The notes beneath the pieces are model-generated. The model was not told the origin of the DNA. It ran no database searches and was given only the letters and a program-made list of their open reading frames with translations. Shown piece after piece: positions 1 through 12,300 of a DNA stretch of 39,936 bases (positions are counted from its first letter, which is position 1; each line of letters opens with the position of its first letter). The stretch spans positions 1-39,936 of the forward strand of contig JAWQRN010000091.1 of NCBI GenBank assembly GCA_033557685.1, in the 5' to 3' direction. Origin of the DNA: Sperchopsis tessellata (taxonomy: Eukaryota; Arthropoda; Insecta; Coleoptera; Hydrophilidae). The position numbers and the translations under genes are program-made.

Positions 1-46
1 CATTTGTTATTAAAAGTAATTCATGTTTTTTTTTTTTCTTTTCCAG

Positions 47-375
47 ACAACACCAGCGGCAACAAATGTCCATGCTAAAGTTACAGAGACATCAGCTGTG
101 GGTGGTTTGAGCACAGGAGGAACAACAACAGCTCCGGCTGCTGCAAAACCTGGTGTTGCTGCGGTGGTTGACTTAACATCGGAGGATAGTAGCAGGCCAG
201 CTGCTGATTCAAGGGAGGTTTCGTTTAATAAACTACAAGGCAAAACATTCCCATCGCTTGTGGTTGTTGCCAGGCCTCATCTACGGACAAAAGATGCTGC
301 TGGTAATGACCGAAGTAAACTTGATGCGAAAGTTAAAGCTGTGTTGATGCATGTGCCGACTAAATTCACGGAGTG
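47..375 (+). CDS. Exon A of the POGZ/ROW-like gene (first in window)
   Basis: The acceptor is a long T-tract ending in ttttccag at 46, and the donor g|gtaagt is at 376. The exon starts in phase 0 and leaves two bases of a Trp codon. It encodes a Thr/Ala/Pro-rich low-complexity stretch, then VVDLTSED (164-187), then a basic segment leading to KFTEW. An ATG at 23 lies inside the pyrimidine tract and is not a credible start, so the coding sequence continues from an upstream exon outside the window. Confidence 0.8.
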
Positions 376-3300
376 GTAAGTTAAGCATTAATAATTTTCG
401 TTAGGTTTATCTATTTTAATTTTTCTGTCAGTTATTTTTAACAGCAAGATAGATAAGCTGACATCTGATGAGGATATTACAAAAGTAGCACTGTAAAAAT
501 TGTCCGCTGTGGCAACTTTTACAATAAGTATTAGTGAAAATGATAGGAGAGATCTTCGGCATTTAACAGCTTAAAATATTATTCAATATTTAAAATTATT
601 GAAATATTTGCATGGGAGTATATTGGGAAGAAGGATACAAGGTCCAATTCTGGGACCCCTCTAATTTATTTTGTGTGAATGAACTGCAAACTGAATTAAA
701 CCATCTTGCTGCCTTTTTTTCAATACATTTATGAAAGTGTTTAACTACTAATTTATATTTCAGGCTCATTCAACAAGGACTCATTAGATCTGAACAAAAC
801 TGCTCGACACATCCTTTATCTAAATTAAAATTGGGCATGTACAGTGATGTATCGAAATTTCCCTTCTCGGGTGGTTACGTTTGGATATCAGAGTGCTGTC
901 CGCAGAGATTTGTATCAGTGTTTAGTGGGTCCCTTTTTGAAGGATCTCCTCATGCACCTAGTGTACTATTGAAGCTCATTTACCATTGGGCTTGCCAGAC
1001 TAACGTCCAAAATGTTGTTCAATGGGTAAGTACATTCTTCTTTAAGGGAAAACCTTGTTAACTGATTAACATTGTTGAGGTACAGTATTGTGCGAATTAA
1101 TGTGAACACAGGTAAATTTATGTTAAATATCATTTGTGAAAGATAAAAATGTATACATTACTAGTTCATATATCTTTAAGTGTTATTCAATAGGGAAATG
1201 TCCCCCTCTGATTTGTATTATGACGTCAACTCGTTTTAGCATAGTCAATTAATTTTATTGCAATTCTCTTTGATTTTGTAATCTCGGAACCACACCTGAA
1301 TGACAGCTCCAATCATCTTAGCCTATTTTGTACAATCCATGTTGAGCAATCTGGCCTTGCCTATAAACCACAAGTTCTGAATGGGATTAAGATCTGGTGA
1401 GTTTCCAGGCCAATCTAGAAGAGTCACTTTTTTCTCCTTGAAATAGTTCAACATCTTCTTGGAAACATGACATGGTATTCAATCTTGCTGGAAGATAGGT
1501 TCGCCAACTGCTTGAACTCTTTCCAGTTTTCTGGACAAACATGTTTCTAACATCGCTTTATATTTTTCACTGTTCATCATGACTTCGATGGGTATAAGTT
1601 TTCCTGTTCCCATATATGAAAAACGGCCCCAAAACATCTTTTTCACTGGATGTTGCTCTGTTTGGACCAAGTGAGCTCCAGCCAACTTTTCATCCACACA
1701 AACTTTGATCGGTACTCCTGTATCAGAAAGTGTGTCTCATCAGAGAACAAGACACTTTTCCATTGTTCTTATGTCCAATGAGCATATTATGTGGCCCAAG
1801 TCAGCCTTTTTTTCATCATAGCCTCTGTCAGAAGTTTTTTTTTTTTTTTTAGGTCTTTTCTTCTCTCTAAAAGGCATCTACGAATTGTACAGACGAGAAT
1901 TTTCACTCCAGTCTTTTCTAAATCTTGCTGAAGGTCATAGCTTGTTTTTCTAGGGTTCAATTTGCTATTTATCAAAAGAAAATATTCATCTCGGGGAGTT
2001 GTCTTCCTTTTTTGATTCATTATCTTGTTTACAGCTCCCAAGCTCGTGGAACACTCACTAGCAATGCCTCTTTGCATCATGGATGTGTTCTCACTAAGTG
2101 TAATTATTTTTTCTCTGTTCCTTTGTGTAATGTCTATGATGCCATAAAATACGAGAAACCAACAATTCAGAAAAACATGTTTAACTCAGTGAAAGTAACC
2201 GGCAAAACGACTGACATTTACAATAACTTATTGCAAAATGACAGGTTATGTGACCTGTATAGAAACAGCTGTCAAAATTGTTACAGCAATGCTGCCATCT
2301 GTAAAAAATAAAGAAATGCTCAATGTTCACATTAATTCGTACAATACTGTATAAACATTTAATCGCTTCGTGTAAAAATTCCTCCACTCCTTTCACTCTA
2401 GCTTCCACCACATGCCATCCACTCTTTTAGAAACAACAACCTTCTTCATACTACCTCTCAGTCTTTCCTGGCCCACTTATCTCTCTAGATCACGATTGCT
2501 TTTGTTTTTATCACACTTATTTTTATGTCCATTTTGTTTAGTTCTTAACAGTTCCTTTGTAGGCTCTACTCGGACCTGGATACCAATACGATATCATCCT
2601 CAAAAGCCAAACAATACATTGGCTCCATTCTTCTAAAACATGTCAGAAGTTTACTCTTTTTTTGCTTCACTCTTTTTAACACATTAACTATCATAAGTAC
2701 AAATAATAGCAGGCTCAATATGCTTTCCAGTCTGATTGCTTATAAGTGATAATTTCGCCTATCATTTAGCACATTCTAAATCTAAATTTTTCAGATTTCA
2801 TATTTTGTAGTACTACATTTATCTCATTCTCCATTATGTCTCTATGTCCACCACTTCACCATCATGTCTTCTTCAGTTGCACTCTCTTCCAACAACTCTT
2901 TAAAATGGTCTCTTCCATACAAGCATAAAAAACCTTCCAAAATTTTTACTTTTTAACCTTCTCTGTGCGTTTTTTCTTTGTTCATTAATCTATTGTGATC
3001 GTCTTTTTTTCTTTTTGACTTTACATTTAACTTCAGACACCAAGGTGTCTGCTTTTTTCGTAATCTTTATGTCTTTTATTGCCACGTTTAATACTACACT
3101 TTGAAACAACTGTTCCAGCTAATGCTCTTCCTGTAATCTGTTATCCCTAATTCTTTCCATACTATCCTGTGCATCATCTATGATATCCACAACTCTATTA
3201 TTTGTTAACTCATTCCTTAGCCGACGAATATTCTGCTGTTCCTACGTTGCATCATATAAAATCTGCAAAAAATTAAGAATTTATTTGGAAATCAAGCTAT

Positions 3301-6300
3301 AATTGAATCGTTAAAAATTGTCTATAATTCTGCTTAATATACCCGCCTACGTAGTTTTGTGGCTAGTTTTTGGGCTCTAGATCGATCCTCATTGTTTTGT
3401 TGTTATTTATCTTAGTTTGCTCCTTTATTGTCTAATTTATTTAGTATTATTTTCTTTTAGGTCAAAGTCGATAATCTCTATGTTAAAGGTTTAAATACTT
3501 GGTTGAGAGCAGCTTGTACAGTAGCTTTACATAGTCACGTAAACCCCCTTGGAGGTCCTGGTTGCAAAGTCGAAGTTGGTGTAATTTCATTAGGGACCAC
3601 TTCCCAGGATGGTCATCAAAGACAAGTGAAAGTGGAAGTACTTGGATTGTTAGAAACTGAAGCTAAACGTATACGATTAAGAGCCGTGGAACCTTTAGCT
3701 GACGGTGATAGAAATTACAAGAAACGGTTTTCCAAAATTCTCGAACCGCTATTACAATGGGTTCATCCGGAAAGTATAATCATTACAGATTTGACGGTGG
3801 ATAAGAGTACGCTACATTCAATGGGCTTCAAAAATGTCCAACAGTCAACGTCAGCAGATTCAACTATTAGCAATCATACAATAATGGAATATTTGAGGAG
3901 GATAGTGCCGAGGATGTTCCAGAATACCTTGTCTTTGCTGTCAAGGCAAATTATTCAACAGTTTTTGGATGAACTTGTTTGGCGTGAGTGGTTTGGTGTG
4001 ACGGCAGCTCAAGCATTTGACAATATGGTTCTTCACTTATCGGAGCAGACGAGGACGGAGACTGGCCAGTCTCTTATTATGAGGTTGAACAAAGTGGCAG
4101 CAAATCCATTTAAAAATTGGAGCATTAAACTGTTTGGTGGAGCGAATGCAGGTAAAATTATATTTAATAATTTTTATGAATACTTCGTACAAATAAAGAT
4201 AGGCGTATTTTAAAAAAATTTCATTATTTGTTTGACACCTTCAATTGAGACTGTCATCGCACAGATTTTTAATGAATGATGATTAATTCTAAAATGTATA
4301 GAAAAACTTTAAATTTCTGTTAATTTAGCCTTGCGCTCTGTTTTTTTTATTTTCCAATGACATCATAGGGCGTTGGGTTGATATTAATAGGAATCTTCAG
4401 AACTAATACATGTTATAAACTCTTTTTTCATCATGGAAGTTTTTTAAATATTTTTATTAGATTAATATAATATTTAAAACAATTTTTATTTAAGTTACAA
4501 ATATGTCTTAATCCCCTTCCAAGTATTCTGTGGTTAAGTGAAACCGTTTTTTCTTCCTGGTCTTTTTGTATTTTGGAAATAGTCAGAAATTGCAGGGTAC
4601 CAAATAAGGCGAATATGACATTTGTAGTCACGATAAAAACTGTCTGATAATAAGTGATGTTTGACAAGGTATTGAATAATTTTTAAACCTTATGTTCATT
4701 TCTTCATTTTAAATATAGCATACACTTAACCAAATGGTTATTCTTCTGTTTGCTCAAACCATTTTTTGTTCATGTCCATTTTGTATATTGACAATTGTCT
4801 CATCGCTATCTGAATCAAATATATTAATATTTTCAAAATCCCATTTTTTGAGTTCACGAAGAAAACGAAATCGTATAATGTAACACATGTTGACGTTTGT
4901 AAACAATAGTAAATTTTGAGAGCCAAATAAACAAGCAGCGCTACCAACTTACCATACAAACCGAATAATTCCTGGTATAACTATTCGAGGTTTAACTAAC
5001 GATTGTAAAATCGAACTTCACATTTATCCCTAGGATAAAGTTATACCTGGTATAGTTATCCCCCAAGTTATCCTATGATTGTAAAAGCGAGCCAAAGATG
5101 CTGATTTGTACAAGCACTTTGTTAAAATAACATAACCTATATTAAATTAATTTTTTTTTTTGAAAAATGAATTATTTAATTTTATACGTAGAGTTCCACG
5201 GCTACATTAAATATTTTCAGGTTTTCTGGTATTTAGTATTTTCATGCTAGGTTTTTAACACATTTTGGAGATCTTTTAACAGTTACATCAATTATCCATT
5301 CAAATCATTGTGGAATGGGATTGCATAATTTTATAATTTATTAGAATCTCTTGTGATAGATTAAAATTAATCTTTTTCTTTCACTTTCAGCACCGCAAAA
5401 TAAGTCTCATTCCATACAAGAGCCTAGTCAAAAACGTCAAACAGGAAGACCAAGGAAACCAGCACTGCCAAAATCAGCAAGTCCTCCACCAGAACTTAGA
5501 CCACAAAAACCAATCTCACCGGATATACCAAAACAAATGGTTCCATTAGAAAATTACTATTATGGAACAATAGAAAGCGAAAAGAAAGTAGAAAACAATG
5601 TCATCCTCAGTTTGAAATGTACAATATGTAGGGCACACTTCGCGAACAACATCAAGCTTATGGACCATCTATTTACCCACGCCCAAAATTCCCAGAATGG
5701 ATTACATCAGTGCCATTACTGTCTCACATTCTGCGTGACAAAGGATGGCTTATTCAATCACATCCAGAGCACACACCCGCCAGATACCCGCTTTAATGAT
5801 AAATTTGCATGTCTTCTTTGTGAGATAGCGTTCGACAATTCATATCTACTCGGAGAGCACATGTCCAAAGAACACTCACCTTCTGAGCTTCCGTACCTGT
5901 GCGGAACATGTGGTTACCGATGTTCCTCGCACAAGCAAGCTATCGATCACTTCTACCATGAACACGATGGAGGTGCTACGATACAGTGTCCGTTCTGTTT
6001 GAAATCAACGTGTGTGTACTCTGGCGGACGAATGGTGGTGCAAAATCTGAACTATTTCCTCCAGCATTTGAACAAACATCAGAAGAAAGGTCTGGCAAAG
6101 AAATGCAACAAGTGCAATTTGTGGTTTATACAGAAGGACTTTACTAGGGAACATAATAGGTTGCATGAAAGTGTGCGGTATAATCCGGGATTACAGCCTT
6201 GGCCCGTGCCCAAAGCGAACGCCATTATGGTGCCCAAGTCTGAGTACGACTATCAAGATATGGAGGAGAAAGAATTAGATCTGAATAACTTGGTTATCAA

Positions 6301-9300
6301 TTTGGCGGATAATTTGAATTGTAAAGAATGCTCTACAAGTTTAAACAAAGTTGGCCATTTCCCGTAAGTACTATTTTGCTATTAATATAGATAAATTTTT
6401 TATTTACATTATAATTCAGTTTGAATTATTTTTGATCTAATATAGGGTATAATAACATTTTTTTCAATCATATAAACCAAAATGACCTATTGTGTAATAT
6501 TTTTCTTTCTGATATACGTATAGGTATGTGGTTTCAGCACATGGTGCTAGTCTATATATTTGCAGTGCATAAACCAGTAGCGTGCAAAACATACTCATAG
6601 CCACAAGTAACAAACCTTCTGCAAGACGTGGTGGTCCATACGCTATCACTAAGAAAAATAATGGTGTTGTCATTACTCAAAAACAATTGATGGTTGAAAA
6701 TCGACTGTCATGCAAAAATGTGTATTTTTATCAAATAAAATCGACCTGTTCAAGGATTTCTTCCATCAAAATTTTATTTCGCTTTTACTGAATTTATTCC
6801 ATACTTTCAGTGCACTCTGAATAAATAACTATACATAATAAGATGATTCTGATATTCCCTCATAGACAAATATTTATGATAACGGAACACAATGATTAAT
6901 ACACAACATTAGTGTTGCACGTAGACTGTGGATTGATATAAGAAGAGTTTCGTGTATTAATATATGAAAGGTCTCGGCAACTTTTTTATTACAACTTAAG
7001 GGGACATATACAATTACAACGATCAAAATTTTAAACGATAGATTTATATGTGTAAAATATTTTCTCAAAGTTTATTACACGTCGAAACTTTAAACGCGTT
7101 TTTCTCAAAACTGCATTTTAAAAATTGGTGTGCAGGATTACTTAATAACTATTAAACCGATTGAGTTCATACGTTGTAGAAATGTTGATAATATCATTAC
7201 TTTCTATATGCCGGGAATTATTTTTGATAAATAAAAAAAAAAACTTTGCTTTTTCTTCATTTTAATTACTATCAAATAGAGACTACAGATGTTTTAAAAA
7301 AATTTTTGAAGTTTGTCCCAAATCAATGTCTACGGGAAGCTAGACTGCGCACCGATTCGGGACTCCTTTTAATGATAATGAATTTAAAAAAATTGTTTTG
7401 TATACTTAAATATACTATTAAAGTATACCTACAGTTTCATAAATGTAAAATTAATATTTCTTAGTTAAAAAAATTCCTCAAAATTGACTAATTATTTTCC
7501 TGTCTAATTGTGTTGTATGCCCCCTTAATTGAAAAACATTTAACTGTTTAAATCTCAGTTTCCCAATTTATTATACAACCACATATTGTTGTGTGAAATA
7601 CATTACATAGATAGCCAGATGTTTTAAATGCGTGACGAATTTTTCAAACAATAACGTTCGATACCTTTAGTGAATTTTCAAACCTCAATGTAAAAGGTGT
7701 ATACACGTGCCAACGGAATAATGCAATGCTGGAATAAAAAAAACAAATAATTCTACTCTGGAATTGAAAAATTTTATATTTATGAATAGCATTTATAAGA
7801 TATCCATTTTTCAATGTTTAAATAGTTCATAAAATAATCGTGCAAATACTATAATTATAGTACGGTTGGCAACACTGGTATACAAAGCCTTTATTTTATT
7901 TTTTTTTACTTACATAGCTTCCACAATAGTATACAATTTATTATAACATAATTTGTATCCCATTGGACTCTGAGTCTTCAGATTAATTCACTCATTTGAT
8001 TGTTCACTATATACTTTCTTAACATTTTTTTGAAGGAGTTGATGTTAATGTTCTTGATCTCGTCTGGTAGATGGTTATATAATACTGCGCTTATGTGTTG
8101 AACCTTCTTTCTCTCAATTTCCTTTTCAGGTTTCTTAATATGGATGACTTTTTGTCTTCTCAGTACATGTCCATGTATTTCATCGTTGATTTGAATGTGT
8201 ATGTGTTTGTCTTCGTGTGCCCACAAATTGTTTCTTAATGCCTTTATTGCTTTGTTTTGTGCAATTTGGATTCGCGTAATATTTTGTTTCGTAGTTTTAC
8301 TCCAGGCATTAATATAAGATATTATGTTTGCATTATAGATCAGCTGTTTTGTTCTTGGTGTTAAGTATCTTGAGGTTCTTTTGAGTGCCTCAACCATTGG
8401 TGCTATTTTTTTGAAATATCTTGTCTATGTGATCATTCCATTTGTGACAGTCATCAATTCTTAACCTAAGTATGTTGTGTTGGGGCTTTTTTCCTTCCGT
8501 ATGAGCGTATCCTCTATAAAAATATTTATAGTTATTTTTGAGTGTTTTTTGTTCTGTAAGAATATCATGTATTTTGTTTTTTTATATTTATAGTAAGCAT
8601 ATTAAGTTGTAGCCTATTGGTTAAATGAAATCATATCTTTATTGATAATTGTTTCAAGTTCCTCTATATTTTTGTTTCTGTATAATAAACAGATATCATC
8701 TGCATATACATATTGTGATCCTAAGACGTTTTGGTCTTTTATATTGTTGATATGAATGTTGTACAGGATTGACACTACCTTGTGGTAACCGATATTTTGT
8801 TGTGCGGATGCTGCTTAGTGTTCTGTCTATGTTTGCTTTTGTATCCTGTTCTTTAGATATGTGTCAAAGATCCTGTGTTAATTTACTTTAACTACTGCCT
8901 TTCTAAGTTTTGCCAGTAGGAGATCTCTTGACACCATATCAAATGCTTTTACTAAATTATTAAATTCCGATTCATAACGGCAACATTTTGTTGGTTTCAT
9001 AATTTTTATTAAATCTTCACTATAATAGTGCTCTAGTAAAGTAAACGCAAATTAATTCAGATACCTAAAAATAGTGTAGGGCAAAAAGTAACACAAGACA
9101 AATGTAACTTGTCAAGAAACTACCTATCACAAAAGAAAAGAAAACTTCTTGCGTTACAAACCTGGACGTGTTGGAACTAACTGCAAACGAAAGGCTTTGT
9201 AATTGAAGTTGTAACATACGATCTCTTAATACTCGCACAACTGTAGTAAGTAAGACAGAAACTAAAATAAAAAACTGTTCTCTGAATTGTTTCACGCTGA

Positions 9301-12300
9301 TGATAGTACGATTTTCTAATATATATAAATTTGCAATATCATATATCTAAATAAACACTAGAATTACATATAATTGATAATGAAATTAATCAATATATTT
9401 ACTCTTTAACCTTTGAAGTAAGTAAGCGAACTGAAAAAATGAATCATAGAAATATTAGGTGGTTGAATAATATCAGGTGGGGTAAAAATTTCGTTCATTT
9501 TTGTTACGCTAAACTTCAAACACTCTAATAAGTAGCTAACTTCATTCTGTTCCTTGTGAGAGTGTGCACTCGTTAGATATTTGACACTTAAATATAGTTC
9601 GACCCAAAATTGTGACGAGACCGGTTGTATGTTGTGTGTTTGGGATCATTTTAAAAATGGAGTACCAAAAAGAACATTATCGACACCTCATTCTCTTTTA
9701 TTTAAAAATGCAAAGAAGCGGCAGAAATTTGTAGGAAAATATGTGCTGTGTATGGATGCCATTACGGAACGTGTGTGCTAGAAGTGCTTTTCAAGGTTGG
9801 GAAATTTTTCGGTTCAAGAAGCACCCCGCTTTGGCTGGACAACTGAGATTAACAGCAACAAAGTGAAGGAAATAACAAAATCGAGTGTTGAAAACCATTT
9901 GCATCAACTTGGCTACATCAGCAGACTCGATGTTTTGATTCCACATCTACTGAATGAGGCTAACCTGGTTCAAAGGATTTCCATATACGATTAATTGCAG
10001 AAACGTGAATAGAATGGTTACAGGGGACGAAAAGTGGATCGTCTATAACAGTGTGGAGTGCAAATGATCTTGGGGGAAGCACGGCGAACCAGTGCAAACA
10101 ACCTCCAGGGCTTCGCTCGAAGGTTATGCTTTGAATTTGGTGTCATTGTAAAGGTGTTTTTTTACAAGCTTCTTCTCAAGAACAGAATCATCAGTTCTGA
10201 TGTGTACTATGATCAGCTGGATAAATTAAACGCAACTATCTGCCGGAAGTGCCCAAAACTAGCTAATGGTACGGGGATTGTACTCCATCACAACAATGCC
10301 AAACTAAGTTACAAAATTTGCTGGGAAGTTTCCACCTTCCATATTCGCCCAACATTGCGCCATCAGATTTCCACTTGTTTCAATCCCTTCAAAATTCATT
10401 GGACACACCTTCAACTCTAATGAGTATGAACAAATTCACCTGGAAAAGTTTTTCACCAGTAAAGACAGAAATTATGAATCTGCCCATGAGATGACAGAAG
10501 ATACTGGAATGAAACTTTTGTCTTGTTTTTGCTTCAAAAACTGAACAAATTTTTTGGTCAACCTAATACAATACAGATCTTTCAGTAATTTAGATTGTTC
10601 CGCTGCATCTTACTTATGGCAACTGTAACAACACGTAGCGCTTAAATTATTTTGCAACTGTTTTATTAAACTGTTATTCATTTTCTGAAACTCTTTCTCC
10701 CCTAATCAACAGGGCACAGGAGCAAATGTGCCATAACCTTCAATGTAGAGATACGTTAACAGTGACTTTTCGGCTTATGATTTAGCGGGCATTTTCTGAT
10801 TCCTCTCGTTCTCCTCTAACTGAATCTTCAACTTTCATCGGTTTTAACCCTAGATTTTCACAGCATTTCTAAATTTTCATCACCATATTTTTGTTAAAAA
10901 AATTAGTAATTTGAAATCTATTTTATTTCAGTTTATCACATACATCTGTTAGCTTTGGTTGTCAACTTAAAAATGCGGGGCTGAGGTCATCACTGTCATT
11001 ATCTATTCACTAGTTATCAACCTTCAAAGGGTATGCAGTGAACCAAATCACGCGAAATTTAACTTAATCTTCTAAAACTACCGTATTGGAGGGTTAAAAC
11101 TACATTAACTAATGATGTATTATATATTACGTACTTATTTGTTTGGAAGATATATTCGTGCTCCCGATATTACCCTCTACCCAACACAAAGAAAGATGTA
11201 GTTCTATGCGAGAAACTGTTTAGCTCACCACTAGTACATATACAGGTTTTGAGGTTATATCTTTAATTGTTTAATGATATTTTATCATGTGATTAATCGA
11301 AACAAAATCTCAGCCCTCTCCATCTTAGAAATTTCATCTCTGAGCCCTGTACTCTGCTTTTTGGTCTTTCTGTAAATATCCATGACTCATTGCCATAGAA
11401 CATTAAAAGTGACAATTTTGGTTAACGGCTAAAACACCTGTAGCACTTTTTAGTCTTCCCTGTCTCTATACAGTAGTTTTTTGCAATATTTAAGTGACAA
11501 ACGGACATGATGGTGCGAAGTGGGGTAAACAAATTTACTGTCAAAGAATCGTTGAGTTAAAGTGATACTGAATCTGTGAAAAGAAACAGTACGTCCAGTT
11601 TTCGACAGAAATATGCAAAATCACTCTGTAATTCTTGTTTACATGTTAACTCGAAAACGTAATAACTTATAAATGTGATAATTTGAAGCAGTTTTACTCG
11701 ATTTTTAATGGCTCCATTTTCGTGGAAATAATCAGCCACTTGGGAACATCATAAATTCCATTTACACGGACTTCCATGGAAGAAATAACCCGTGTAAATG
11801 GAGGGATTATTGTAATTAATGATCAGGGAGGATAGTAGTGGTGATATGTCACCTCATTGTAGTAATTGTATGTCAGAAATGAACAGTTTCTGAGCATATA
11901 GCTACATTTTTAATGCAGTTTTTAAATTGTGCAACCACATAGATGAATAGTAATCCTGTTAACAAGATGATCAAGAGAATCGGTTTAGAGACCACCTTGA
12001 GTATGATTGTTAATCCTTTATAAAGCTTAAGGATTCTTAATTTTCCATAAAACAAAATTATTATTTCTACTGTTGTATGTCAGTTATTAATTTGTTTGTT
12101 TTTTTTGTTTACAGAACTCTACAGTCATGTCCAAACACAAACTGCCGATATACAACATGCTGTGTGAACTCAATGCAAAACCATATAAAGAGCTGCAAGA
12201 TCTTAGCAGACCAGTTACCTAAACATCCGCTTCCTTTCACACTGTATTGTGTTTGTGGTTTTAGTGGAAATGATGGTAAATCGCATTTATATTCATTCTA

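Larger units (their letters stand above)
6364..12114 (+). other. Large transposon-filled intron between exons D and E
   Basis: A 5.75-kb intron with donor gtaagt and acceptor ttttgtttacag. It contains a TTAA-type MITE, a minus-strand LINE relic, a mariner, a LINE C-terminal fragment and a nested palindrome, each listed separately. The stretches 6370-6990, 7530-7890, 9020-9450, 10570-11285 and 11810-12110 show no gene or clear repeat. Confidence 0.8.

Noticed and set aside
23..46. ATG at 23 as the start codon of the first gene
   Set aside because: It lies in the polypyrimidine tract and would encode a run of Phe. The tract and cag at 44-46 make a standard acceptor.
1926..2311. 128-codon plus-strand open frame
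   Set aside because: Antisense to the Tc1 transposase and its right end; no family resemblance and no splice context.
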